This document shows positions 49,880 through 59,387 of a stretch of DNA of 64,000 nucleotides, piece after piece; position 1 is the stretch's first letter, and the number at the start of each line of letters is the position of its first letter. The notes below the pieces were generated by a model. The model saw only the letters and a program-made list of their open reading frames with translations. It made no database searches and had not been told where the DNA came from. The translations under genes were made by a program, and so were the position numbers. This DNA comes from Sphingomonas koreensis (lineage in GTDB: Bacteria; Pseudomonadota; Alphaproteobacteria; Sphingomonadales; Sphingomonadaceae). Location: positions 620,001-684,000 of the forward strand of contig RCZF01000001.1 in assembly GCA_006438735.1 (NCBI GenBank), written 5' to 3'.

Positions 49880-50338
49880 ATGGCCGTTCATCACCACCAC
49901 GAGCATCAAGGCAAGGCGCTGAGCCGCGCGGCGCAGTCCACGCTGGAGAAGTCGGGCGAGCAATGGACGACGATGCGCGCCAGCGTGTTCGCGGCGCTGG
50001 CCAGCTTCGACAAGCCGGCGTCGGCCTATGACATTGCCGAGGCGGTGTCGAAGGCCGTGGATCGGCGGGTCGCCGCCAACAGCGTATATCGCATCCTCGA
50101 TCTGTTCGTCGGGGCGAATCTCGCCCGGCGGGTGGAAAGCTCGAACGCCTATGTCGCCAACGCGCATCCCGATTGCCTGCACGATTGCATCTTCCTAGTC
50201 TGCGACAGCTGCGGGCAGACAGTGCATCTCGATAACGACAGCATCACGCGCGGCGTGCGCAATGCCGCGGAAGCTGCCGGATTCTCGCCCGAGCGGCCGG
50301 TGATCGAAGTCCGCGGCAAGTGCGCCGATTGCGACTAG
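49880..50338 (+). CDS. zur: Fur-family zinc uptake regulator
   Basis: A 152-aa Fur-superfamily repressor. His-rich start (HHHHEH), winged helix around ASAYDIAEAVSKAVDRRVAANSVYRILDLFV, and the structural zinc cysteines CDSC and CADC at the C-terminal side. The overall pattern and the upstream MerC gene fit Zur rather than ferric Fur. Its stop overlaps the convergent GNAT gene by four bases. Confidence 0.88.
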   Translation: MAVHHHHEHQGKALSRAAQSTLEKSGEQWTTMRASVFAALASFDKPASAYDIAEAVSKAVDRRVAANSVYRILDLFVGANLARRVESSNAYVANAHPDCLHDCIFLVCDSCGQTVHLDNDSITRGVRNAAEAAGFSPERPVIEVRGKCADCD

Positions 50339-50874
50339 GCTAGCGCTTTCCCCATTTTGACGAGCGGCACGGCGACGCCATCGACGGCGGACGCATGGGT
50401 CCGCTCGATCACCTCATAGCCACAGGCGCGGTAGAGCGGTTCGCCGGCCAGCGTTGCCATCATCTTGGCCGATCGAAACCCCGCCGCTATCGCCGCGGCC
50501 TCGCAATACGCCAGGATCGCGCGGCCTATGCCGCGCCGCGCGACCGCCGGATCGGTGAACATCGCGCGAATCCGCGCAGGCTCGCGCGCCGGATCGAGGA
50601 GGCGGGCGTCGCGCAACGCCGCGCTATGATCGCCGCCGTAGAGCGTGGCGCGGCCGCTCCAGCCGCCGCAGCCGGCGATCCGGCCGTCGATCGTCGCGAC
50701 GGCATAGCCGCCGTCGGCAATCAACTGGGTGTCGAGTCCCATCACCGCCCGGCTCGCGGCGATTTCGGCATCGCTCAGGAACCCGCGTTGCAGCGCGTCG
50801 ATCGCGCGCGCCATCAAGGCGGCAATGGCGGGAATGTCGGCGTCGGTTGCCGGGCGCAGCTCGATGTCGGCCAT
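50335..50874 (-). CDS. GNAT acetyltransferase
   Basis: A 179-aa N-acetyltransferase of the GNAT fold. The acetyl-CoA loop is [19 protein letters not shown] (R/Q-x-x-G-x-G type), with a beta-bulge FTDPA before it and a C-terminal [13 protein letters not shown]. Substrate unknown. [16 protein letters not shown] at 50874 is the usual GNAT start; the GTG at 50943 would add 23 residues. Confidence 0.85.
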   Translation of the reverse strand: MADIELRPATDADIPAIAALMARAIDALQRGFLSDAEIAASRAVMGLDTQLIADGGYAVATIDGRIAGCGGWSGRATLYGGDHSAALRDARLLDPAREPARIRAMFTDPAVARRGIGRAILAYCEAAAIAAGFRSAKMMATLAGEPLYRACGYEVIERTHASAVDGVAVPLVKMGKALA

Positions 50875-50972
50875 GTCGCCGGGGTCGCGCGCCGTCCACG
50901 CGGCGTCAAGCTTTGGTGCAGGCATGCCGCGGGCAATCGACACGGTGTCCGCGCTGGGCTAGACCTTCTGTG

Positions 50973-52898
50973 ATGACCGATCTTCCTGAAACGCCGCTGC
51001 TCGACACTGTCGTTGTTCCCGAAGACCTTCGCAAGTTGAAGCCGGCGCAGCTGCGCCAGCTGGCGGACGAGTTGCGCGCCGAAGTGATTTCGGCGGTGGG
51101 CGTCACCGGCGGTCATCTCGGCTCCGGGCTCGGCGTGGTCGAGCTGACCACCGCGATCCATTATGTGTTCGATACCCCGCGCGACCGATTGGTGTGGGAC
51201 GTCGGCCACCAATGCTATCCGCACAAGATCCTGACCGGGCGGCGCGATCGCATCCGCACGCTGCGGCAGGGCGGGGGGCTTTCCGGCTTCACCAAGCGCA
51301 GCGAAAGCGACTATGATCCGTTCGGCGCGGCGCATTCCTCCACCTCGATCTCGGCCTCGCTCGGCTTTGCGATCGCCAACAAGCTGGCGGACCAACCGGG
51401 CAAGGCGATCGCGGTGATCGGCGACGGCGCGATGTCCGCCGGCATGGCCTACGAAGCGATGAACAACGCCGCAGCCGCCGGCAACCGGTTGGTCGTGATC
51501 CTCAACGATAACGATATGTCGATCGCGCCGCCTGTCGGCGGGCTGTCGGCCTATCTCAGCCGGATCGTATCGAGCCGCGAGTTTTTGGGCATTCGCGATC
51601 TCGCCAAGAAATTCGCCCGAATGCTGCCGCGTCCGCTCTATTCGGCCGCCAAGAAGACTGACGAATTTGCCCGCGGCATGACGATGGGCGGCACGTTGTT
51701 CGAAGAGCTCGGCTTTTACTATGTCGGGCCGATCGACGGCCACAATCTCGATCACCTGATCCCGGTGCTCGAAAACGTGCGCGATGCCGAACAGGGGCCG
51801 ATCCTCGTCCATGTCGTGACCAAGAAGGGCAAGGGCTATGCGCCCGCCGAGGAAGCGGCCGACAAATATCACGGCGTGCAGAAGTTCGACGTGATTTCCG
51901 GCGTGCAGGCCAAGGCGCCACCGGGGCCGCCGCAATATCAGAATGTGTTCGGCGCCCAGCTCGTCAAGGAAGCGGCGAACGACCCGCGGATTTGCGCGAT
52001 CACTGCGGCGATGCCCTCGGGCACCGGGCTCGACAAGTTCGCCCAGGCCTATCCCGACCGCTTTTTCGACGTCGGCATCGCCGAACAGCATGGCGTCACC
52101 TTCGCCGCCGGCCTTGCCGCGCAGGGCATGCGGCCGTTCTGCGCGATCTATTCGACATTCCTGCAGCGCGCCTATGATCAGGTCGTCCATGACGTGGCGA
52201 TCCAGAACCTGCCGGTGCGCTTCGCGATCGATCGCGCCGGGCTGGTCGGTGCGGACGGCGCGACGCATGCCGGCAGTTTCGACGTCACTTACCTCGCGAC
52301 CCTCCCTAATTTCGTCGTGATGGCGGCCGCCGACGAGGCCGAGCTCGTCCACATGGTGCATACTGCGGCGCTCCACGACAGCGGGCCGATCGCGGTGCGC
52401 TATCCGCGCGGCAACGGCACCGGCGTGGCGCTGCCCGAAACGCCCGAGCGGCTCGAGATCGGCAAGGGCCGGATCGTTCGCCACGGGCACAAGGTGGCGA
52501 TCCTGTCGCTCGGCACGCGGCTCGGCGAGGCGCTAAAGGCCGCCGACGCGCTCGACGCCAAGGGCCTGAGCACGACGGTCGCCGATCTGCGCTTCGCCAA
52601 GCCGCTCGACGAGGCGCTGATCCGCAAACTGCTGGCGAGCCACGAGGTCGCCGTGACGATCGAGGAAGCCTCTGTCGGCGGTCTCGGCGCGCATGTGCTG
52701 ACCTATGCCAGCGACGAGGGCCTGATCGACGCCGGGTTGAAGCTGCGCACGATGCGGCTGCCCGATGTGTTCCAGGATCAGGACAAGCCCGAAACGCAAT
52801 ACGCCCAGGCCGGGCTCGATGCGGAGCATATCGTCGAAACCGTGCTCAAGGCGCTGCGCCACAATTCGGGCGGCGTCGTGGAGGGCGCGCGGGCCTGA
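50973..52898 (+). CDS. dxs: 1-deoxy-D-xylulose-5-phosphate synthase
   Basis: Thiamine-dependent first enzyme of the MEP isoprenoid pathway, making DXP from pyruvate and glyceraldehyde-3-P. The 641-aa protein has [16 protein letters not shown], the ThDP motif [16 protein letters not shown], and [11 protein letters not shown] in the pyrimidine-binding domain. It would supply precursors for the polyprenyl synthase encoded at 4.8 kb. Confidence 0.97.
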   Translation: MTDLPETPLLDTVVVPEDLRKLKPAQLRQLADELRAEVISAVGVTGGHLGSGLGVVELTTAIHYVFDTPRDRLVWDVGHQCYPHKILTGRRDRIRTLRQGGGLSGFTKRSESDYDPFGAAHSSTSISASLGFAIANKLADQPGKAIAVIGDGAMSAGMAYEAMNNAAAAGNRLVVILNDNDMSIAPPVGGLSAYLSRIVSSREFLGIRDLAKKFARMLPRPLYSAAKKTDEFARGMTMGGTLFEELGFYYVGPIDGHNLDHLIPVLENVRDAEQGPILVHVVTKKGKGYAPAEEAADKYHGVQKFDVISGVQAKAPPGPPQYQNVFGAQLVKEAANDPRICAITAAMPSGTGLDKFAQAYPDRFFDVGIAEQHGVTFAAGLAAQGMRPFCAIYSTFLQRAYDQVVHDVAIQNLPVRFAIDRAGLVGADGATHAGSFDVTYLATLPNFVVMAAADEAELVHMVHTAALHDSGPIAVRYPRGNGTGVALPETPERLEIGKGRIVRHGHKVAILSLGTRLGEALKAADALDAKGLSTTVADLRFAKPLDEALIRKLLASHEVAVTIEEASVGGLGAHVLTYASDEGLIDAGLKLRTMRLPDVFQDQDKPETQYAQAGLDAEHIVETVLKALRHNSGGVVEGARA

Positions 52899-52919
52899 TA
52901 TTGATTGCCGGCCAGGACG

Positions 52920-52944
52920 GATATACACTTGCGGTCCGTATATC
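52920..52944. promoter_or_regulatory. Inverted-repeat operator of the toxin-antitoxin pair
   Basis: Perfect 7-bp arms GATATAC (52920-52926) and GTATATC (52938-52944) separated by 11 bp, immediately before the antitoxin ribosome site. AbrB/MazE-type antitoxins bind such inverted repeats to repress their own operon. Confidence 0.8.
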
Positions 52945-52958
52945 GATGGAGGTCGTTC

Positions 52959-53189
52959 GTGCAGATCGCAAAATGGGGCAATAGCCTCGCCGTCCGTATT
53001 CCCGTCGATGTCGCGCGCGAGCTCGGATTGAAGGAAGGTGACGATATCGAACTCTGCGCGCTCGACGGCGGACAGGTGGCCATTGCGCGCCGCGAAGCGT
53101 TCGAAGCCGCGCGAGAGGCGATCCGCAGTCTTTGCGGCAGCCTGCCTGCCGATTACAAGTTCGATCGAGAAGAAGCGAATGCGCGGTGA
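52959..53189 (+). CDS. AbrB/MazE-fold antitoxin
   Basis: A 76-aa protein: swapped-hairpin DNA-binding N-terminus QIAKWGNSLAVRIPVDVARELGLKEGDDIELCALDG (about 2-38), then an acidic/basic helix that would wrap the toxin. GTG at 52959 is used because GGAGG lies 5 bases before it. Its 3' end overlaps the toxin gene by 11 bases. Confidence 0.9.
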   Translation: MQIAKWGNSLAVRIPVDVARELGLKEGDDIELCALDGGQVAIARREAFEAAREAIRSLCGSLPADYKFDREEANAR

Positions 53190-53577
53190 CTTCTTCGATT
53201 CGAACATCCTGATCTACGCCGCCGGCAAGGACGAGAGGGCGATTCGGGCGACCTCACTAATGGACGGCCGAGGCACCATCAGCGTTCAGGTGCTGAATGA
53301 GTTCGTGAACGTCGCGCGTCGGAAGATGGCCTTGGAATGGCCGCGCATCCATTACTTCCTGACGGGCGTCCGGTCATTGCTCGACGTGCACCCGCTCGAC
53401 TTGGAAACGCATGATAGCGCTCTGGCGCTCGCCGAGCGCTATCGATTATCGACCTATGACGCGGTGATCGTTGCGTCAGCCTTAAAGGCACGATGCCGCC
53501 GCCTCTACAGCGAAGACATGCACCATGGCCTCGTCATCGACGGCCGTTTGCGGATTGAAAACCCCTTCCTTGCCTAG
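53179..53577 (+). CDS. PIN-domain toxin (VapC type)
   Basis: A 132-aa PIN-domain ribonuclease. Expected metal ligands are present: Asp in FFDSNILIY, Glu in VLNEFVNV, Asp in TYDAVIVASAL and a fourth acidic residue in YSEDMHHG. It would cleave RNA when freed from the antitoxin. ATG at 53179 overlaps the antitoxin by 11 bases. The pair interrupts dxs-tlyA, suggesting a transferred cassette. Confidence 0.9.
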   Translation: MRGDFFDSNILIYAAGKDERAIRATSLMDGRGTISVQVLNEFVNVARRKMALEWPRIHYFLTGVRSLLDVHPLDLETHDSALALAERYRLSTYDAVIVASALKARCRRLYSEDMHHGLVIDGRLRIENPFLA

Positions 53578-54301
53578 AGCCCGCATCGATCAACTGCTCG
53601 TCGATCGCGGCCTGGCCGAGTCGCGGACGCGGGCGCAGGCGCTGGTGATGGCAGGGCTCGTGTTCGTCGGCGAGCGCAAGATCGAGAAAGCAGGGCAGCA
53701 GGTCGCCGAGGACGCGCAGGTGGATGTGCGCGGGCGCGATCATCCGTGGGTGTCGCGCGGCGGCATCAAGCTGGCGCACGGGCTCGATCACTTCGGCTGG
53801 GATGTGGCGGGCGCCGTGGCGATCGACGTCGGTTCGTCGACCGGCGGCTTTACCGATGTGCTGCTCCAACGCGGTGCGGCGCGCGTCTATGCGATCGACA
53901 GCGGCACCAACCAACTTGCCTGGAAGCTGCGCCAGGACGATCGGGTGATCGTCCACGAACAGACCAGCGCGCGGATCCTCACCGCCGATCATATTCCCGA
54001 GACCGTCGATCTGATCGTGTGCGATGCGAGCTTCATCGGGCTGGCCAAGGTGCTCGAACGGCCGCTTCGCTTCGCCAAGCCCGCGGCGCGCGCGCTCGTG
54101 CTGGTGAAGCCGCAGTTCGAGGCGGGGCGCGACGAGGTGGGGAAGGGCGGGGTCGTGCGCGATCCCGCCGTCCACCGGCGGGTCTGCGACGCCGCCGCGG
54201 GGTGGTTCGCGGCGCAGGGCTGGTGCGTCGAGGGCGTCGCGCAAAGCCCGATCACCGGGCCGGAGGGCAATGTCGAATTCCTGCTCGCGGCGCACCGTTG
54301 A
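53570..54301 (+). CDS. tlyA: TlyA-family rRNA 2'-O-methyltransferase
   Basis: An S4 RNA-binding domain (RIDQLLVDRGLAESRTRAQALVMAGLVFVG) followed by an FtsJ-like methyltransferase with SAM motif IDVGSSTGGFTDVLL. TlyA proteins methylate 16S and/or 23S rRNA and were once called haemolysin A. With the TTG at 53570 it is 243 aa and overlaps the toxin stop; an ATG at 53525 lies inside the toxin gene. Neither start has a strong ribosome site. Confidence 0.9.
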   Translation: MPRARIDQLLVDRGLAESRTRAQALVMAGLVFVGERKIEKAGQQVAEDAQVDVRGRDHPWVSRGGIKLAHGLDHFGWDVAGAVAIDVGSSTGGFTDVLLQRGAARVYAIDSGTNQLAWKLRQDDRVIVHEQTSARILTADHIPETVDLIVCDASFIGLAKVLERPLRFAKPAARALVLVKPQFEAGRDEVGKGGVVRDPAVHRRVCDAAAGWFAAQGWCVEGVAQSPITGPEGNVEFLLAAHR

Positions 54302-54370
54302 GCGCGGGGTTTCCGCTTTGCCGCAATCCATAGTAAGCGCGAGCCACTTTCCGGTCGAAGGAGCCTGCGT

Positions 54371-54925
54371 GTGAGCGAACTCGCGTCGAAGCAGCAGTTG
54401 CGGATGTCGTTCCTGCGGTGGGCGTTCGTCACCGTGCCGGTGATCGTTCTGCTCGGTTTCGCCGCGGGGGGCAGCATCGGGACGGGAGCGAACAACGCCT
54501 GGTATCGCGCGCTCGCCAAGCCGGCGCTGACCCCACCGGGCTGGGTGTTCCCGGTCGCCTGGACGATCCTTTACGTGCTGATCGGACTGGCCTTGGCGAT
54601 GATCCTGCATGCCCGCGGCGCGCGCGGCCGAAGTGTCGCGGTGGGGCTGTTCGTGGCGCAATTCGCGCTCAATCTGGCGTGGAACCCCTTGTTCTTCGGC
54701 GGCCACCAGGTGATCGGCGCGCTGATCCTAACGGGCGCCATGCTCGTCCTCGCGCTGGCGACGACAGTGGCGTTCGGCCGCATTCGCGCGGCGGCGGCGT
54801 GGCTGATGGTGCCATATCTTGTGTGGATCTGCTTCGCCGGGGCGCTCACCTATGGCATCCACCAGCTCAACCCGAACGCCGAAACCCTTGTGCGGTCTTC
54901 GGGCAGCACCCAAATCATGCTTTGA
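54371..54925 (+). CDS. tspO: TspO/MBR family membrane protein
   Basis: A 184-aa protein with five hydrophobic helices. TspO hallmarks: WYRALAKPALTPPGWVFPVAWTILY and FALNLAWNPLFFGGH. Family proteins bind porphyrins and influence tetrapyrrole-related regulation in alphaproteobacteria. GTG start at 54371 follows AAGGAG. Confidence 0.93.
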   Translation: MSELASKQQLRMSFLRWAFVTVPVIVLLGFAAGGSIGTGANNAWYRALAKPALTPPGWVFPVAWTILYVLIGLALAMILHARGARGRSVAVGLFVAQFALNLAWNPLFFGGHQVIGALILTGAMLVLALATTVAFGRIRAAAAWLMVPYLVWICFAGALTYGIHQLNPNAETLVRSSGSTQIML

Positions 54926-54950
54926 TCCGGGCTATTTCAGGAACCAGACG

Positions 54951-55256
54951 ATGCAGGCCGACAACAAGATCTTCGACGATTTCGCGAAATTCGTGAACGG
55001 CGCGGCCGGCACCTTCGCCGGCATGGGGCGCGAGGCCGAATCGGGCGCGCGTGCGCGCTTCAAGGAATGGATCGGCGGCAGCGATTTCGTCAGCCGTGAT
55101 GAGTTCGAGGCAGTGAAAGCGATGGCGGTCGCCGCGCGCGACGAAAACGATGCGCTGCGCGCGCGGCTCGATTTGATCGAGGCGCACGCCGCGCCGATCG
55201 CGCCCAAGCCGCCGAAACCGCCCAAAGCCCCCGGCAAGCCCGCACCCAAGGCTTGA
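54951..55256 (+). CDS. UbiK/YqiC-family accessory factor
   Basis: A 101-aa protein of the BMFP (YqiC) family: NKIFDDFAKFVNGAAGTFAGMGREAESGARARFKEW then a coiled coil (EFEAVKAMAVAARDENDALRARLDLIE) and a Lys/Pro-rich tail. UbiK proteins assist ubiquinone assembly complexes. ATG at 54951 starts the helix directly. Confidence 0.85.
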   Translation: MQADNKIFDDFAKFVNGAAGTFAGMGREAESGARARFKEWIGGSDFVSRDEFEAVKAMAVAARDENDALRARLDLIEAHAAPIAPKPPKPPKAPGKPAPKA

Positions 55257-55350
55257 TGGTCTTTTCCACAGCTTTCGGCCGCGCTGATCGATTGCTAGCC
55301 TTGTGTCGCCGCGTGTCGATCGGCACGCTCGGCGCGAGGAGATGTGCCTG

Positions 55351-55857
55351 ATGCTCGACGAGAACGACCTCGAACGCGACGAAGACGCCGCCCCGATCGA
55401 CATGCTCGAAAGTTATTTCGCGGCGCATGGCTGGACGCATGAGCGCCAAGACGAGGAAGTCGTCGCGCATGTGAAGGGCAGCTGGACCGAATATGAGTTG
55501 CGCGGCCTGTGGCGCGAGGAAGACAGCGTGCTGCAATTCCTGGCGTTCCCCGATATTCGCGTCACCGATGAGCGCCGCGCCGCGATCTACGAAGCGATCG
55601 GGCTGATCAATGAGCAACTGTGGATCGGCCATTTCGAATTGTGGTCGTCGACCGGCGTGCTGCTCTATCGCCACGCCGCTTTGGTCGGCGGCGACGACGA
55701 CAGCACGCTGACGTTGGCCGAAACCGAACTGATCGTCGAAAGCGCGATCGACGAGTGCGAACGCTTCTATCCGGTGTTCCAGTTCGTCCTGTGGGGCGGC
55801 AAGAGCCCCAAGGAAGCGATCGCCGCGGCGCTGATCGAAACCCAGGGAGAAGCATGA
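55351..55857 (+). CDS. YbjN-domain protein
   Basis: A 168-aa acidic cytoplasmic protein of the YbjN family (type III secretion chaperone-like fold): MLESYFAAHGWTHERQDEEVVAHV, LQFLAFPDIRV, NEQLWIGHFELWSSTGVLLYRH. Function poorly known. ATG 55351 has GAGGAG nine bases upstream; the ATG at 55342 touches the same GAGGAG and is less likely. It overlaps proC by four bases. Confidence 0.9.
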   Translation: MLDENDLERDEDAAPIDMLESYFAAHGWTHERQDEEVVAHVKGSWTEYELRGLWREEDSVLQFLAFPDIRVTDERRAAIYEAIGLINEQLWIGHFELWSSTGVLLYRHAALVGGDDDSTLTLAETELIVESAIDECERFYPVFQFVLWGGKSPKEAIAAALIETQGEA

Positions 55858-56663
55858 TTACGGGCGTACCGAAGAGCATCTGGCTGATTGGCTGTGGCAA
55901 TATGGCGGGGGCGATGCTCCAGCAATGGGTCGCCAGCGGCGATGTCGCTCCGGCGAGCGTTACGGTGATCGATCCTGGCGCGCCCAAGCTGCCCGACGGC
56001 GTCCGGCACGTCACCCAGATTTCTGACGCGAGCGCCCCCGAGGCAGTGATGCTCGGCGTAAAGCCGCAGATGCTCGACGATGTCGCGCCGGCGCTGGCGC
56101 CCCGGATCGCGGGCGCGAAGCTGCTGCTGTCGATCCTCGCCGGCGTCGAGGTCGCGTCGCTGGCGAAGCGGTTCGATGTCGGCGCGATCGTGCGGGTGAT
56201 GCCCAATCTGCCGGTCGCGATCGGCCACGGCGCGGTCGGCCTCTACGGTGTCGATCCGGACAGCGACGTGGGGAAGGCGGCGACGGCCCTGATGGCGTCG
56301 CTCGGGTTGGTCGAGTGGATTGCCGACGAAGCGCAGCTGGACGCTGTGACGGCGCTATCGGGATCGGGGCCGGGCTTCGTCTATCGCTTTATCGATGCGC
56401 TGGCGGCGGCGGGTGCGTCGATCGGGCTGCCCGATGATCAGGCGCTGCGCCTGGCGACCGCCACCGTCGAGGGTGCGGCGATGATGGCGGCGGCGGCCGA
56501 GGCATCGCCTGCCACGCTCGCCGATCGCGTCGCCAGCCCGGGCGGATCGACGCGCAAGGGGCTCGACGTGCTCGACTCCGGCGATGCGCTCACGCGGCTG
56601 CTCACGGAAACGCTCACCGCCGCGCGTGATCGCAATGTCGAAATGGCCGCCGCTGCGCGCTGA
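55854..56663 (+). CDS. proC: Pyrroline-5-carboxylate reductase
   Basis: Last step of proline synthesis, reducing P5C with NADPH. The 269-aa protein has the nucleotide-binding start IWLIGCGNMAGAML and the P5CR signature ALSGSGPGFVYRFIDALAAAGASIGL. ATGA overlap with the YbjN gene makes the two an operon. Confidence 0.96.
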   Translation: MITGVPKSIWLIGCGNMAGAMLQQWVASGDVAPASVTVIDPGAPKLPDGVRHVTQISDASAPEAVMLGVKPQMLDDVAPALAPRIAGAKLLLSILAGVEVASLAKRFDVGAIVRVMPNLPVAIGHGAVGLYGVDPDSDVGKAATALMASLGLVEWIADEAQLDAVTALSGSGPGFVYRFIDALAAAGASIGLPDDQALRLATATVEGAAMMAAAAEASPATLADRVASPGGSTRKGLDVLDSGDALTRLLTETLTAARDRNVEMAAAAR

Positions 56664-56722
56664 CCGGCGGAACGTCTCGCGGTTTCCATCGGTTGTTTTG
56701 CTGAACCGAACAGGAGGCTGAT

Positions 56723-57325
56723 ATGACGACGGTCGAACGCGATGAACAAGGCCGCTTCATTTCCGAAGATGAGGCCGGCAGCCGATCCAGGCTGGGGCTC
56801 ATCGCTACCGCGACGGCGGCCGGCGCGGCGCTTGGCGTGCTGGCGATGATCGGCCGCAAGACCGCGGTGCAGGCGCCGACGATTCTCGCCGGTGACTGGC
56901 CCGATGCGCTTGCCGCGGAGCACAAGGCGGTACTCAAGATTTTCGACACAATCGAGGCGACGCAAACGCGTGCCGTCGCCAAGCGGACGATGTTGCTCGT
57001 CCAGCTCAAGCACGCGCTCGCCAAGCACGCGATCGAGGAAGAGAATGTCATCTATCCCGCGCTGCGCGACGCCGGCGAGCGCACCGCTGCCGAGGAGCTG
57101 ATCCGCGAGCATGGCGACGTGAAGCATTTCCTCTATGATCTCGAGAACATGCCCAAGAACGCACCCGACTTCCTTGAGACGCTTGCTACCTTTCGCCGGG
57201 AAATCGAGTCGCACATGCAGGATGAGGAAAGCGTCCAGTTTCCGGCGCTGTTCGCCAAATTGAGCGAGGAACAGAACAAGAAGCTGACGCGGTCGATGAA
57301 CCGCGAAGGCTTCAAGCTGGCATAG
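56723..57325 (+). CDS. Hemerythrin-domain protein
   Basis: A 200-aa protein with a short N-terminal hydrophobic stretch (about 24-43) that may anchor it, then a hemerythrin four-helix bundle. Diiron-ligand candidates are His67 (EHKAVLKIFD), His102 and Glu residues in KHAIEEENVIYP, His130/His135 (EHGDVKHFL) and a His in SHMQDEE. May bind O2 or NO or sense redox. AGGAGG ribosome site precedes ATG. Confidence 0.88.
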   Translation: MTTVERDEQGRFISEDEAGSRSRLGLIATATAAGAALGVLAMIGRKTAVQAPTILAGDWPDALAAEHKAVLKIFDTIEATQTRAVAKRTMLLVQLKHALAKHAIEEENVIYPALRDAGERTAAEELIREHGDVKHFLYDLENMPKNAPDFLETLATFRREIESHMQDEESVQFPALFAKLSEEQNKKLTRSMNREGFKLA

Positions 57326-57327
57326 CT

Positions 57328-57816
57328 TCAGGTTCGCAGCGCCTCGACACGGCCGCGTTCGTCGTCGGGAATCAGCCCTTCGAGCACCGCCCAGAAACCA
57401 CCTACTGCCGATTGCCCGGCGCGGGCATAAGCCGCGGCGAGCTTCTCGCGCAACGCCTCGAATAGGCCGGTTTCCAGCGCCGCGCCGGCCGACGTGAGCC
57501 GCAGCAACCGTTGCCGCCGGTCGCGCTCACCGGGACGCGCTTCGACCAGTCCACGATCGCTGAGCTCGTTGAGCACGCGGCCTAACGATTGCTTGGTGAT
57601 GGCGAGGTGCTCGAGCAGCTGGCTCACCGTCAGATCGGGCTGACGCGCGATGAAATAGAGCGCGCGGTGGTGCGCCCGGCCAAGGCCCTGTGCGGCGAGC
57701 CCCTCGTCGATCGATCGCGTCATGCGGCTATAGCCGAAATAGAGCAATTCGACGCCGCGGCGAATCTCGGGTTCGCGCAGGAACAGCGGCGAGGCGGACG
57801 GGGTTGGGGCAGCCAT
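57328..57816 (-). CDS. MarR-family regulator
   Basis: A 162-aa winged-helix regulator: LGRAHHRALYFIARQPDLTVSQLLEHLAITKQSLGRVLNELSDRGLVEARPGERDRRQRLLRLT. It diverges from ilvE with only 63 bp between, so it may regulate ilvE or itself. It converges on the hemerythrin gene. Start Met at 57816; a start seven codons earlier (57837) is possible. Confidence 0.9.
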   Translation of the reverse strand: MAAPTPSASPLFLREPEIRRGVELLYFGYSRMTRSIDEGLAAQGLGRAHHRALYFIARQPDLTVSQLLEHLAITKQSLGRVLNELSDRGLVEARPGERDRRQRLLRLTSAGAALETGLFEALREKLAAAYARAGQSAVGGFWAVLEGLIPDDERGRVEALRT

Positions 57817-57879
57817 GTTGACCGAGTTTGACGGCATCCTTACTGGTCTTCAACCCCCAAAAATGGCAAGGCAGCCGCT

Positions 57880-58998
57880 GTGACGATGCTCGACGATCCA
57901 ATCCGCTCTACCGATCGACCCACGTTTGCGGTGACCGATCACCCCGCGCCGGTCGATGCCAATGAGCGTGGCCGGCTGCTGGAAAACCCGGGGTTCGGGC
58001 GCGTTTTCACCGATCACATGGCGACGGTTCGCTACGGCGCCGAGCAAGGCTGGCACGAGCCCCGGATCGAACCACGCGCGCCGCTGACGATCGATGCCGC
58101 CACCTCGGTGCTCCATTATGCGCAGGAAATTTTCGAGGGGTTGAAGGCCTATCGCCTGGCCGATGGCGGCACCGCCCTGTTTCGCCCGGCAATGAACGCC
58201 CGCCGCTTCCGCAATTCCGCCCAGCGCATGGCGATGGCCGAACTGCCCGAGGCGCTGTTCCTCGAATCGGTCCGCGAGTTGGTGCGGCGCGAGCAGGCGT
58301 GGATTCCCGGCGTCGAGGGCGGCGCGCTGTATCTTCGGCCGTTCATGTTTGCCACCGAAGTGTTTCTCGGTGTGAAGCCGTCTTCGCAATATCTTTATGC
58401 GGTGATCGCCTCGTCGGTCGCCGGCTATTTCAAGAGCGGCGCGCCGGCAGTCACCTTGTGGGTGTCGCAGGACTATACCCGCGCCGCGCCGGGCGGCACC
58501 GGGGCGGCCAAGTGCGGCGGCAATTACGCCACCAGCCTCGTCGCTCAGGCCGAGGCGACCCGTCAGGGTTGCGATCAGGTGCTGTTCCTCGACGCCGCCG
58601 AGCGCCGCTGGATCGAAGAGCTGGGCGGCATGAACATCTTCTTCGTATTCGCCGACGGATCGATCGCCACCCCGCCGCTGACCGGCACGATCCTGCCCGG
58701 CATCACCCGCGATTCGCTGCTGACGATCGCGGGCGATCTCGGCATCGAAGCGCGCGAAGAACCCTATGCTATCGATCAGGCGCAGGCCGACGCCGAGAGC
58801 GGGCAGTTGGTCGAGGCGTTCGCCTGCGGCACCGCCGCGGTGGTGACGCCGATCGGCAGCATGAAGATGAAGGCAGGCGGCTTCCGGATCGGCGACGGCA
58901 AGCCGGGCGCGGTGACGGCGCGCCTGCACGCCGCGCTCACGGGCATCCAGCGCGGCACCGCCGAGGACACGCACGGCTGGCTCGACCGGCTGGATTGA
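57880..58998 (+). CDS. ilvE: Branched-chain amino acid aminotransferase
   Basis: PLP-dependent transaminase of valine, leucine and isoleucine metabolism. The 372-aa length matches the type-II form. PLP lysine is Lys211 in GAAKCGGNYATS, with the ELGGMNIFFVF and T/G-G-T-x-L (LTGTILPGITRDS) segments. GTG at 57880 or ATG at 57886 may be the start; both lack a strong ribosome site. Confidence 0.95.
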   Translation: MTMLDDPIRSTDRPTFAVTDHPAPVDANERGRLLENPGFGRVFTDHMATVRYGAEQGWHEPRIEPRAPLTIDAATSVLHYAQEIFEGLKAYRLADGGTALFRPAMNARRFRNSAQRMAMAELPEALFLESVRELVRREQAWIPGVEGGALYLRPFMFATEVFLGVKPSSQYLYAVIASSVAGYFKSGAPAVTLWVSQDYTRAAPGGTGAAKCGGNYATSLVAQAEATRQGCDQVLFLDAAERRWIEELGGMNIFFVFADGSIATPPLTGTILPGITRDSLLTIAGDLGIEAREEPYAIDQAQADAESGQLVEAFACGTAAVVTPIGSMKMKAGGFRIGDGKPGAVTARLHAALTGIQRGTAEDTHGWLDRLD

Positions 58999-59051
58999 GC
59001 GCAAAGGGTCTTTTCATGCCGCGGCGCGTCGCCTAGAGCCGCCCGCTCTGC

Positions 59052-59126
59052 TGGGGCGTCGCCAAGTGGTAAGGCAGCGGCTTTTGATGCCGCCATTCGC
59101 AGGTTCGAATCCTGCCGCCCCAGCCA
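59052..59126 (+). tRNA. tRNA-Gln (anticodon TTG)
   Basis: Acceptor TGGGGCG/CGCCCCA, anticodon stem GCGGC/GCCGC with loop TTTTGAT (anticodon TTG), T arm GCAGG-TTCGAAT-CCTGC, discriminator G and encoded CCA; 75 nt. The following 261 bases (59127-59387) are lower in GC and hold no gene that I can support. Confidence 0.95.
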
Positions 59127-59387
59127 AACTCCACTAAGCTATTGATCCTGTTGGCTCCATCTCAATCGCCAGCAGAAATTGTGCACTCGATTACGATCTA
59201 TCTCGATCGACGCGAGCCGTGAAACGTAGAATCAGCAGGCTTAGCGGTATGCTCGGCGCTAGCACTTCAAAAGCCAACAAAACCTTAGTTCTTCTCTCGA
59301 TCGCCGATCGCGAAATTCGCGCGCGCGCGGACGGACGACTGAGGACATGACCGCCACGCGTCGTCTCCCTGTCGGAGGACGTGAACG

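Noticed and set aside
50814..52490. Minus-strand frame of 558 codons opposite dxs
   Set aside because: Antisense to a highly conserved enzyme.
59127..59387. Integration remnant after tRNA-Gln
   Set aside because: Slightly lower GC, but no integrase, no repeat of the tRNA end and no gene remnant seen.
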